Assembly (NCBI GenBank): GCA_029264655.1
Contig: JARHZY010000172.1
Span: 1-13,988 of the forward strand
Direction of reading: 5' to 3'
Length of the DNA: 13,988 bases
Source of the DNA: Helicobacter sp.
GTDB taxonomy: Bacteria; Campylobacterota; Campylobacteria; Campylobacterales; Helicobacteraceae
This document shows positions 6,233-13,760 of this stretch, piece by piece. The first letter of the stretch is position 1. Every line of letters begins with the position of its first letter. The notes under the pieces were generated by a model, which ran no database searches, was not told where the DNA came from, and was given only the letters and a program-made list of their open reading frames with translations. The position numbers were made by a program, and so were the translations under genes.

Positions 6233-9200
6233 ATGGACAACAGAATATTTTTAAAAAGTGAAAAAGGGTATTTTGGAGAAGGTGAATTTAAATTTGGTGG
6301 TTGTTTTATCCCAGAAATATTATATCCAGCACTTCATGATTTACAGAAAGCTTATAAGCAAATATTCCAAACCAAAGGATTCCAAAAGGAATTAAAACAT
6401 CTTTTAAAAACCTTTGTTGGCAGACCAACGCCTCTTATTTATGCAAAAAATGCTTCTGCTATACTTGGTAATGATATTTATCTAAAATTTGAAGGATTAG
6501 CAAACACAGGTGCGCATAAAATTAATAATGCACTTGCACAAGTATTACTTGCCAAACGCATGAAAAAACAACATGTTATTGCTGAAACAGGTGCAGGACA
6601 ACATGGTGTTGCAGTAGCAAGCGTATGTGCATTTTTAAAAATGCCATGCACTATTTTCATGGGTGCAACAGATATGCAAAGACAACGTCCAAATGTCTTT
6701 ATTATGGAGCAATTTGGGGCTGAAGTCATCGCGGTAGAAAGTGGCACAAAAACACTAAAAGATGCAGTGAATGAAACTTTACGCCAATGGAGCAAATCAC
6801 CACAAACTTATTTTTATGTGCTTGGCAGTGCACTTGGACCTTATCCATATCCAGATATTGTGCGTGATTCACAAGCAATTATTGGTAAAGAAATTAAAAA
6901 ACAAATTAAAAAAGCTTTAAGTAAATATGCAAATACATTTTTACCTGATTATCTCATTGCATGTGTTGGTGGTGGAAGTAATGCTATGGGTGCATTTAGT
7001 GCCTTTTTAGAGGATATGGAAGTGCAACTTATTGGGGTAGAAGCTGGTGGTGATAACTTTGCACCAAATAAACATGCTATGCGTCTCACAGATACAAGCC
7101 AAGCAAGTATTGGTATAGCACATGGTTTCCGCTCATATTTTTTACAAGATAAGCATGGACAAATTGCAAACACACATTCAATCAGTGCTGGATTAGATTA
7201 TGCAGGCATTGGACCTCAACTTGCACATTTAGCACATATTGGACGCATACAATTTATCGGTGCAAGTGATGATTCTGCACTAGAAGCTTTGCAATTCTTT
7301 GCACGTCATGAGGGTATTTTACCCGCCTTAGAATCAAGCCATGCACTTGCAGGAGCACTTGAAATAGCAAAGCGGGAACAAAATAAAATTATTGTTATAA
7401 ATGTAAGTGGTCGGGGAGATAAAGATATTTTTATTACAGCAAAAGCATTATGCACACAAGCATGGAGAGATTTTTTAGAATCCGAATTGCAAAGTATTGA
7501 AAAACTGCTGAAACAAAAAAATAAACCTGCAGAAGAAATAATGATAGAACAACAACAAGATGAAGCAATTAAACAACGGACAGAAGAATTGCGTCTTGCA
7601 CTACAAGATATGAGTCATGAGGATTTTGCCTTTTTTGATTCCATGAACACAACACAATCTACACCTACACAAATAGATGAGCAAATAGATTCTACAACAC
7701 AAACACAACAAGATATGATGGATAATGATACCTTATTGCAAGAAGAATATAAGCAAGATATAAATGATACAACACAATTACAAGATACAGAAGAGTCTTT
7801 ATTACATACTGCTACACAAATAGATGATATAACCGCACAATCACATGATGATATAGAATCATGTGAAGCTAATGAGCAAATAAACACAAAAGACAACGAT
7901 GAATTACATAATACCAATATGCCACCATTACACTTTTTAACACCGCATGCTGATGATACACAATTAACAACAAATATAGAAGATAATCATGCAATAACGA
8001 ACGACGATACAACGCGTATGCAAGCATTGCAATTCTTGCAAGAAACAACACAAGATATAGCAACACCGCAAACACAACAACCTAATGAAGACCTACACAC
8101 AGCATTAGAAAACACTGATGAAAACACACAAATAGATAATACAATACAACAAGATTCTATTACACAAGAGCATATGCAAAATATCTCTTTAGAATCTTTG
8201 ATAAATGAAGAACAAGAGCATGAAACAGATAACAATAAAGAAACATGTGAGCAACATGATAAAGACACAGAAACACAAAGCCAACAAGAATATATACCAC
8301 AATTTTTAGAATCTGATATAACCCAAGAATGCCAGCAAGATTCAAATACAACGCAAATAGATAGCCATACACCAGAAGATACAAATATACCACAAGATAC
8401 TACCACACAAGATTCTTATACCACTCAAGTGAATACTTTAGCACAGCAACTTTCACATGAGTTACACGCCATACAGGAATATGCTATGCCAGAAACATTG
8501 CAAGATTTACAATTACTAGCAGAAAAGGCAAATGCACAACATACAGCAACACAAGATGATACAAATCAGATAATAGATTCCCAAACAATAAATTTACAAT
8601 CTCTAGATGATAACCAAGATATAACAGAAAACAAAGAAAACATTACACAAACATTTGACACTATGCAAGTAGATTCACCCACACAAGAATCTACCCCACC
8701 ATTTGATAGCACTGATAGTATAGCCACACAAGATTCTCAAATAAATGTAGATAATAAGCCATTAGAATCTATGCAAACAACACAACCTGAAAATACCGCA
8801 ACATTAGCAATTGAGCAAACTCTATATGATGAAAGCCAAAAGGAACAAGCACAACCAACACTTAATAACATAGAATCATTGCTTGATAACACAGATGATA
8901 ATATCTTAGATACACCACTTCATTTTGATGATGAATCTACAAAAGATGACTTATCGCCCACGCTTGATGGAGAATTAGTGCTACAAGAAACACATCAAAA
9001 AGATGAGATAAATACTGATATAAATGCATTTGATACAATATTGGGCTTGCAAGATACACAATCCACTCAAGATAACCCTATACTAGATCTCACAGATACG
9101 CACAAAGACAATACAGCAATAAATTCACTACCAACGCAAGACAATGAAGCATTCATGATGCAAGATTCTATTGCGAGCCAAACTTTAGAAACAACAAATA

Positions 9201-9667
9201 CAGATGATTTAATGTTATTTGATACTACACATGATAACCTAGATACATTAGAATCTTTAGATATTATGCCCACAATAGCACAAGACACAGATTCACTTAT
9301 ACTTGATATACCTGATAATGCAAATATCGCTAATGATTTACAAGATTTAGAACAAGCAATAACAGATGAACTTACAGGTATCTTTGATGAACAAAATAAT
9401 GAATCTCTAACACAAGAGCCAATAGCACTAGATACAATAGATATGCAAACACAAACAACTATGCAATCCCATCAAGAAACAATCAATACCATAACAACAG
9501 AAATAGAGCAAGATACGCAAGAAGAACAAGAAAGCTCCATACATAATGCAAATGAAGAAGCACACAAACACACATTAAGCTATATTGCTACGACCACAAC
9601 TTCTCCACGCGTTTTTAAAACAGACCCAGAATTAAGCAAAATTTGTGGTAAATCGCTGAAATCATAA
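6233..9667 (+). CDS. trpB: Tryptophan synthase beta chain with a ~730-aa acidic C-terminal extension
   Basis: Residues 1-412 are a complete TrpB, the PLP enzyme joining indole and serine to tryptophan. Visible are PTPL (65-68), the PLP lysine in GAHKINN (K96), the catalytic glutamate in AETGAGQHG (E118), the phosphate loop GGGSNAMG (246-253), EGILPALESSHA (360-371) and SGRGDKD (392-398). The N-terminal GYFGEFGG motif is expanded to GYFGEGEFKFGG. A charged helical linker (413-470) leads without a stop into about 650 residues of Thr/Gln/Asp/Asn/Ser/Glu-rich sequence with roughly a dozen Lys and one Arg. The last 20 residues are basic (SPRVFKTDPELSKICGKSLK). Normal TrpB is about 400 residues. 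The ATG has a GAGGA site at 5 bases. No trpA or other trp gene is adjacent. The enzyme identity is secure; the tail's role is unknown. Confidence 0.92.
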   Translation: MDNRIFLKSEKGYFGEGEFKFGGCFIPEILYPALHDLQKAYKQIFQTKGFQKELKHLLKTFVGRPTPLIYAKNASAILGNDIYLKFEGLANTGAHKINNALAQVLLAKRMKKQHVIAETGAGQHGVAVASVCAFLKMPCTIFMGATDMQRQRPNVFIMEQFGAEVIAVESGTKTLKDAVNETLRQWSKSPQTYFYVLGSALGPYPYPDIVRDSQAIIGKEIKKQIKKALSKYANTFLPDYLIACVGGGSNAMGAFSAFLEDMEVQLIGVEAGGDNFAPNKHAMRLTDTSQASIGIAHGFRSYFLQDKHGQIANTHSISAGLDYAGIGPQLAHLAHIGRIQFIGASDDSALEALQFFARHEGILPALESSHALAGALEIAKREQNKIIVINVSGRGDKDIFITAKALCTQAWRDFLESELQSIEKLLKQKNKPAEEIMIEQQQDEAIKQRTEELRLALQDMSHEDFAFFDSMNTTQSTPTQIDEQIDSTTQTQQDMMDNDTLLQEEYKQDINDTTQLQDTEESLLHTATQIDDITAQSHDDIESCEANEQINTKDNDELHNTNMPPLHFLTPHADDTQLTTNIEDNHAITNDDTTRMQALQFLQETTQDIATPQTQQPNEDLHTALENTDENTQIDNTIQQDSITQEHMQNISLESLINEEQEHETDNNKETCEQHDKDTETQSQQEYIPQFLESDITQECQQDSNTTQIDSHTPEDTNIPQDTTTQDSYTTQVNTLAQQLSHELHAIQEYAMPETLQDLQLLAEKANAQHTATQDDTNQIIDSQTINLQSLDDNQDITENKENITQTFDTMQVDSPTQESTPPFDSTDSIATQDSQINVDNKPLESMQTTQPENTATLAIEQTLYDESQKEQAQPTLNNIESLLDNTDDNILDTPLHFDDESTKDDLSPTLDGELVLQETHQKDEINTDINAFDTILGLQDTQSTQDNPILDLTDTHKDNTAINSLPTQDNEAFMMQDSIASQTLETTNTDDLMLFDTTHDNLDTLESLDIMPTIAQDTDSLILDIPDNANIANDLQDLEQAITDELTGIFDEQNNESLTQEPIALDTIDMQTQTTMQSHQETINTITTEIEQDTQEEQESSIHNANEEAHKHTLSYIATTTTSPRVFKTDPELSKICGKSLKS
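7469..9664 (+). other. Acidic low-complexity tail region of the trpB frame
   Basis: This is the coding segment for residues 413-1144. Short pieces recur without a fixed period: TQID four times, TQDS, LESL and LESM, and two PLHF sequences (PPLHFL and TPLHFDD). Cysteine and aromatic residues are rare. No signal peptide, transmembrane segment or known domain is visible, and the sequence should be largely disordered. Codon choice (CAA, ACA, GAT, AAT) matches the surrounding genes, and there is no internal start with a convincing Shine-Dalgarno site that would make it a separate gene. Confidence 0.8.
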
Positions 9668-9671
9668 TCAT

Positions 9672-9687
9672 TGCAAAATACTTTGCA
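9672..9687 (+). other. Short hairpin just after trpB
   Basis: TGCAAA-ATAC-TTTGCA forms a 6-bp stem with a 4-base loop, beginning 5 bases after the trpB stop. No T-run follows, so it is not a convincing terminator. lpxK begins 57 bases after trpB and may be reached by readthrough. Confidence 0.35.
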
Positions 9688-9724
9688 TTGTGTTGGTATA
9701 ACAAAAATGATATAGGGTTGGCAA

Positions 9725-10747
9725 ATGTGTAAAAAAGCGGCAAAAAAGCAGCAAAAAAGCTTTATTGAGTGCTATTTTTTCTACCCGCAATTATGGCATA
9801 AATTACTTGCTTTTATCTTACTACCATTTGCATGTATCTATGCAATTATTACGCTTTGTAAAAAATATTTTACACCATACAAATATTTTGATATGAAGAT
9901 TCTAAGTATCGGGAATCTTGTGAGCGGTGGGAGTGGTAAAACACCTTTTTGTATTGCACTTGTGCAATATTTGCAATCTCAAGGTTATACAAATATTTAT
10001 GTTATTCTACGTGGTTATAAACGCAAATCTAAAGGTTGCATACAAATCAGCAAAGCAGGTATAATATTATGCAATGTAGCACAAAGTGGTGATGAAGCAA
10101 TGCTTATTGCCACACAAACAACAAGTAGTGTTATAGTGAGTGAAAACCGAGTGCTAGCCCTACAACATGCCAAACTACAAAATGCAGATATAGTCATTCT
10201 TGATGATGCGTATCGATTTAATTTTAATAAATTTGATATTTTATTAGAACCAAAGCTAACACCCTATTTTCCTTTTGTTTTACCAAGTGGCTATTATCGC
10301 TTTCCCAAAGCTTTTTATAAACAATGTGATTTGCATTTAAAAGAAGGAAAAGATTATATACGCAAGGTGCAATTATGCCATATTCACAAAGAGATAGATT
10401 CTACACATATAGCCCATACTTACCAAACACCAACACAAAATACACAACATGTGCGTTATATACTTGCTACTGCAATAGCAAATCCTAGCCGTTTGCAGCC
10501 TTTTTTACCAGAACATATTGTATATACTTATTATTTACCAGACCATGCAGATTTTCAATATGATATATTGTATGCTCTCTTACAAGAATACCAAGCAACC
10601 CATATTCTTATGACACAAAAAGATTATGTAAAATGCACAGATTTTGCCCTACCCTTTGCCCTCCTTACACTCACCATAGAAATAGATTTGCATGCATTGC
10701 AAAGTATAGAATCTTTTTTACAAACACAACCACTAGAGAAAACATAG
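9725..10747 (+). CDS. lpxK: Tetraacyldisaccharide 4'-kinase (lipid A biosynthesis)
   Basis: LpxK phosphorylates the 4' position of the lipid A disaccharide precursor at the inner-membrane surface, using ATP. A hydrophobic N-terminal helix (about 24-45) anchors it. The P-loop is GNLVSGGSGKT (63-73), followed by VILRGYKRKSKG (93-104), GDEAML (122-127) and ILDDAYRF (158-165), which replaces the usual DDGFQH-type motif. The C-terminal lobe shows ATAIANPSRL (248-257), LPDHADF (271-277) and MTQKDYVK (296-303). At 340 residues it is slightly longer than typical family members. A Thr/Gln/Asn-rich stretch (232-241, YQTPTQNTQH) looks like a small low-complexity insertion. The ATG at 9725 has only a weak Shine-Dalgarno (AGGGTTGG), and an early lysine-rich leader (KKAAKKQQK) precedes the conserved region, so the start is less certain than the rest. 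Confidence 0.93.
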   Translation: MCKKAAKKQQKSFIECYFFYPQLWHKLLAFILLPFACIYAIITLCKKYFTPYKYFDMKILSIGNLVSGGSGKTPFCIALVQYLQSQGYTNIYVILRGYKRKSKGCIQISKAGIILCNVAQSGDEAMLIATQTTSSVIVSENRVLALQHAKLQNADIVILDDAYRFNFNKFDILLEPKLTPYFPFVLPSGYYRFPKAFYKQCDLHLKEGKDYIRKVQLCHIHKEIDSTHIAHTYQTPTQNTQHVRYILATAIANPSRLQPFLPEHIVYTYYLPDHADFQYDILYALLQEYQATHILMTQKDYVKCTDFALPFALLTLTIEIDLHALQSIESFLQTQPLEKT

Positions 10748-10788
10748 AGTTTATACACAAAACACTTTTTGGTTTATCATATATAGGC

Positions 10789-10794
10789 TATAAT
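10789..10794 (+). promoter_or_regulatory. -10 box of the hisZ-like/purA unit
   Basis: A perfect TATAAT in the context GGCTATAATTAAGG lies 32 bases before the ATG at 10827. No good -35 box is seen at the right distance, which is usual for Campylobacterota promoters. Transcription from near 10801 would give a leader of about 26 bases including AAAGG in front of the start. Confidence 0.55.
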
Positions 10795-10826
10795 TAAGGC
10801 TTTGTTTAGTAAGATAAAGGTAAAAC

Positions 10827-11696
10827 ATGATTTTAGAACATGAGATTCCAGAGGGCAGTAAGCTACATTTTGGATTATCAGCTGCACTGAAAAGAAAGGT
10901 TGAGAATCTAAGTGCGAATCTTTTTTACGCACATGGTTTCGAAGAGATTGTTAGCCCGACTTTTGTCTATCAAGAACACCAAAAAAGTTTTCTTAATCGT
11001 AATGTTATTCATTTAAGTAGTGAAAAAAACAACCAAATTGCAATGCGTAATGATAGCACAATTGATGTTATTCGTATTATTACAAAACGTCTAGGACGTA
11101 GCACAACTCAAAAAAAATGGTTTTATATCCAACCTGTTTTTAGCTATCCAACCATTGAACATAATCAAATTGGTGTAGAATGCCTTGATGAAAAAGAATA
11201 TCCAAAGATTCTAGAGCTTGGTATTCTCCTTTTTAAGGAGCTTGGCATTAGTCCGCTCTTACAAATCACAAATGCACGCATTGCAAAAGTATGTGCAGAA
11301 AACACAGGGATACCCTACAAAGATTTTGCAACACTGCATATTGAAAAACTACAAAGCATTGACTTCCTTGCAAAACTCTTGCAAGTCAATGATGTTGTTG
11401 GATTAAAAGCATTTTTATCAATATGTCCAGCATTTTTACGTGAGGAAATCAACCATCTTTTGGTATTATGTGCGTGTGATTATGAAAATCTTATATGTGC
11501 ACCACTGCTACCTGTGCCGGTTGAATACTATGATGACTTCTTTTTCCGCATGGCATTACAGAATTTCACTTTTTTATCTGGTGGTATATCATGTATTGAT
11601 GGCGTGCAAAGTTGTGGCTTTGGGATTTACACAGATAGTGTTGTCTATCACCTTTTAAAACAAAATAAAATCGCAATAAAGGATTCAAATGGCTGA
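10827..11696 (+). CDS. hisZ: HisZ-like class II tRNA-synthetase paralogue
   Basis: The protein is related to histidyl-tRNA synthetase but lacks tRNA-binding domains, as expected for HisZ, the regulatory partner that activates short-form ATP phosphoribosyltransferase (HisG). Visible are class II motif 1-like GFEEIVSPTFVYQE (37-50), IAMRNDSTIDVIRI (71-84, corresponding to the RPDMT region), motif 2-like FYIQPVFSYP with HNQIGVECL (112-120), and a motif 3-like end SGGISCIDGVQSCGFGIYTD (251-270). At 289 residues it is shorter than most HisZ (about 320-390), and the catalytic arginines of motifs 2 and 3 are not obvious. No hisG is in the window, so its partner cannot be confirmed. Overlap with purA suggests translational coupling. 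An A8 run (11110-11117) lies inside the frame. Confidence 0.75.
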   Translation: MILEHEIPEGSKLHFGLSAALKRKVENLSANLFYAHGFEEIVSPTFVYQEHQKSFLNRNVIHLSSEKNNQIAMRNDSTIDVIRIITKRLGRSTTQKKWFYIQPVFSYPTIEHNQIGVECLDEKEYPKILELGILLFKELGISPLLQITNARIAKVCAENTGIPYKDFATLHIEKLQSIDFLAKLLQVNDVVGLKAFLSICPAFLREEINHLLVLCACDYENLICAPLLPVPVEYYDDFFFRMALQNFTFLSGGISCIDGVQSCGFGIYTDSVVYHLLKQNKIAIKDSNG

Positions 11697-12957
11697 TGTT
11701 GTTGTTGGTGTGCAATGGGGCGATGAAGGTAAAGGCAAAATAGTTGATAGATTTGCAAAAGATTATGATTTTGTTGTGCGTTATCAAGGCGGGCATAATG
11801 CGGGACACACTATAGTGGTGCAAGGAATAAAATATGCATTACATTTAGTCCCAAGCGGAATCTTATACCCACAATGTAAAAATATTATTGGTAATGGCGT
11901 AGTGATCGACCTTGGTGCATTATTACAAGAAATGCAACATTTAAATGCGATTGCAAATCCACAAGCAAAAGATACACATGATATTAGCACATTACATAAT
12001 AGACTCTTTATCTCACATAAAGCCCACATTATATTACCCTATCATGTTTTATTGGATAACTTAGGAGAACATAAACGCAATGAAGCAATTGGCACAACAG
12101 GTAAGGGTATAGGACCTGCTTATGCTGATAAAGTAGCAAGAAGTGGGTTGCAAATTGGTGATTTATTATGTGAAGAAAAATTACGCACAAAATTGCAAGC
12201 AAATCTTACAAATCTAGCACATTTACATTTTGACATTGATATGGAATCTTTGGTGCAAACATTATTACAATATGCTAAGATTTTTGCTCCATTTATCACA
12301 GATACTACAAAGTTACTTTGGGATTCTATAGCACAAGGAAAAAAAATAATGCTTGAAGGGGCACAAGGGAGTATGCTTGATATTGATCATGGCACATACC
12401 CATTTGTAACAAGCTCAAATACAAGTATTGCTGGTTGCCTTTCTGGCACAGGATTAAACACAAAAGATATTAATGAAGTCATTGGGATTACAAAAGCATA
12501 TTGCACGCGTGTTGGCAATGGTGCATTTCCAACAGAATTACATAATGAAACAGGGAATCTCTTGCGTCAAAAAGGATTTGAATTTGGCACAACAACAGGG
12601 AGAGAGAGACGATGTGGTTGGCTTGATTTAGTTGCAATCAAATATGCAGTGCGTTTAAATGGTTGCACAAAGCTTGCATTAATGAAAATTGATGTGCTTG
12701 ATGGTTTTGATGAGGTGCAAGTATGTATAGGCTATGAATATAAGGGTGCAACTATTGATTATGTGCCTTATGATTTAGATGTAAAACCAATTTATCGTAG
12801 TTTTAAAGGCTGGGCACATACTGCTAAACTAAGAGATTTTCAATCATTACCCAAAGAAGCTAAAGCATATATTGCTTTTATAGAATCTTTTGTGCAATGC
12901 AAAGTTGCTTTTATCTCTACAAGTCCTGAACGCGATGATATTATTGTATGTGGATAG
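11689..12957 (+). CDS. purA: Adenylosuccinate synthetase
   Basis: PurA converts IMP, aspartate and GTP to adenylosuccinate, the first committed step to AMP, in the cytoplasm. Motifs are VQWGDEGKGK (8-17) with catalytic D12, GGHNAGHT (34-41) with catalytic H40, TTGKGIGPAYADK in the middle, EGAQGSMLDIDHGTYPFVTS, ITKAYCTRVGNGAFPTE, TTGRERRCGWLD, and the guanine-binding KIDVLDG with the C-terminal ISTSPERDD. At 422 residues it has normal length. Its ATG lies inside the last codons of the hisZ-like gene (8-base overlap), with AAAGGA at 5 bases, indicating co-transcription. No gene follows on this strand within the window. Confidence 0.97.
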   Translation: MADVVVGVQWGDEGKGKIVDRFAKDYDFVVRYQGGHNAGHTIVVQGIKYALHLVPSGILYPQCKNIIGNGVVIDLGALLQEMQHLNAIANPQAKDTHDISTLHNRLFISHKAHIILPYHVLLDNLGEHKRNEAIGTTGKGIGPAYADKVARSGLQIGDLLCEEKLRTKLQANLTNLAHLHFDIDMESLVQTLLQYAKIFAPFITDTTKLLWDSIAQGKKIMLEGAQGSMLDIDHGTYPFVTSSNTSIAGCLSGTGLNTKDINEVIGITKAYCTRVGNGAFPTELHNETGNLLRQKGFEFGTTTGRERRCGWLDLVAIKYAVRLNGCTKLALMKIDVLDGFDEVQVCIGYEYKGATIDYVPYDLDVKPIYRSFKGWAHTAKLRDFQSLPKEAKAYIAFIESFVQCKVAFISTSPERDDIIVCG

Positions 12958-12966
12958 CAATCAAAA

Positions 12967-12993
12967 TAATCTCACAAAATTTATTGTGGATTA
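12967..12993 (+). terminator. Hairpin just downstream of purA
   Basis: TAATC-T-CACAA, loop AATTTA, TTGTG-GATTA forms a 10-bp stem with one bulged T, beginning 10 bases after the purA stop. Its position suits a transcript end, but no clear T-run follows, so it may act as a stabilising 3' structure and not as a classical intrinsic terminator. Confidence 0.4.
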
Positions 12994-13089
12994 CTTAAAT
13001 AATCTCTAATGTATAGCTATTTAACAATCATACAATATTTAATTATATTGCCTGCTTATATACATTTGAAGCAAAATTTATAGCATACT

Positions 13090-13117
13090 ATTATATAGGC
13101 TTGTCAATAAAAGACAA
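13090..13117 (-). promoter_or_regulatory. Promoter-like sequence pointing back toward purA
   Basis: On the minus strand TTGTCT (13117-13112) and TATAAT (13095-13090) are separated by 16 bases. Transcription would run leftward from about 13083, across the purA-proximal hairpin and antisense to the 3' end of purA. No coding frame follows. It could drive a small or antisense RNA, or be a chance match in AT-rich DNA. Confidence 0.3.
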
Positions 13118-13157
13118 CAAAATAAACATTAAGGCTTTTATGTAAAATTTATTAAAA

Positions 13158-13181
13158 ATAGACAATAAATACATTGTCTAT
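13158..13181. repeat. Perfect 9-bp inverted repeat
   Basis: ATAGACAAT, loop AAATAC, ATTGTCTAT. On the minus strand the downstream side begins TTTTAATAAATTTT, so it could act as a weak terminator for leftward transcription. Read rightward there is no T-run. It could also be an operator-like dyad. Confidence 0.45.
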
Positions 13182-13434
13182 CTAGTTAATGCTAATACAC
13201 ACTTTTGGGCTTTTTATGGCATATTAGTAGATTTTAATCATTTTTTTAAATACATATGAAGCATTAAAAATCAATGATAACATATCATTAATGTTATAAC
13301 TATTGTATTACTAAAATCTATTTTAATCTCTATTGATACTCTACTACGATATTTTCTATTTTTGCAATATATTTAAAATCCATATTAAGCCTTTATATAA
13401 AATGCAATAGATACTTTCTACTATCGATCACTTT

Positions 13435-13450
13435 TTGCTATATATAGCAA
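13435..13450. repeat. 16-base perfect palindrome
   Basis: TTGCTATATATAGCAA is identical to its reverse complement, with no spacer. Such short uninterrupted dyads are typical of dimeric regulator binding sites, but no gene with a usable start lies next to it, so a function is not shown. Confidence 0.4.
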
Positions 13451-13641
13451 TTGTAATTTTTAGTGCTTTTTATCCTAACATCTTTTATTTCTACATGTTT
13501 TATTCATTCTATCTTAACCTTCTTTTAATATCTGCATTACTATACTCATTTTACTTTTTGTGCTATAAAACTATTGTAGCTTTATGTCGCATATTTCTTA
13601 GCCAATTCTTTTTTAATATACTTTTTGTAAAAACATAAGGT

Positions 13642-13700
13642 AAAAAAGCATAGTTTTATTGTGTATTACATTATTTTAATGCTTTTTATAATAAAACCAT
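13642..13700 (-). terminator. Possible intrinsic terminator of the right-hand partial gene
   Basis: On the minus strand ATGGTTTTATT (13700-13690) pairs with AATAAAACTAT (13660-13650) over 11 positions including one G-T pair. An alternative nested stem AAAAAGCAT/ATGCTTTTT (13687-13679 with 13651-13643, 9 bp) shares the same region. The right arm runs into GCTTTTTT, a T6 tract. It lies about 60-70 bases beyond the stop of the partial gene at 13758. The low GC content makes it weak by standard rules. Confidence 0.45.
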
Positions 13701-13725
13701 AGCATAGTTTTTCATTTATGCTTGC

Positions 13726-13760
13726 TAGAATCTATTGTATTGTCAATGCTATAGATTCTA
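13726..13760 (-). other. 10-bp perfect inverted repeat overlapping the stop of the partial gene
   Basis: TAGAATCTAT (13726-13735) and ATAGATTCTA (13751-13760) are perfect reverse complements around a 15-base loop. On the minus strand the first arm includes the TAG stop of the gene. No T-run follows, so it is a 3'-end hairpin that may protect or help end the transcript together with the structure at 13642-13700. Confidence 0.45.

Larger units (their letters stand above)
12958..13757. other. 800-base intergenic region without a credible gene, rich in inverted repeats
   Basis: No frame here has a Shine-Dalgarno site and a protein-like composition. A 67-codon TTG-initiated hydrophobic frame at 13435-13638 lacks both. 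The region holds several small dyads: CAATAT/ATATTG (13033-13050), TTGTC/GACAA (13101-13117), a perfect 9-bp stem ATAGACAAT/ATTGTCTAT with a 6-base loop (13158-13181), AATGATA/TATCATT with a 3-base loop (13273-13289), and a 16-base palindrome at 13435-13450. A promoter-like sequence on the minus strand lies at 13090-13117. It separates convergent genes (purA and the right-hand partial gene), so terminators are expected at both ends. Confidence 0.6.

Noticed and set aside
7615..8406. Several long overlapping open frames on the minus strand opposite the trpB tail
   Set aside because: The tail uses CAA, ACA, GAT and AAT codons, whose complements rarely make stops, so long antisense frames arise by composition. 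Their products are Ser/Cys/Val-rich, overlap one another in two frames, and lack Shine-Dalgarno sites.
9665..9724. Separate gene or frameshift boundary between trpB and lpxK
   Set aside because: The tail ends with an ordinary TAA and the next gene starts 57 bases on; nothing suggests lpxK belongs to the fusion.
13435..13638. 67-codon hydrophobic frame on the plus strand
   Set aside because: It begins with TTG inside a palindrome, has no Shine-Dalgarno site, and its Phe/Tyr/Leu-rich composition is what T-rich DNA gives by chance.
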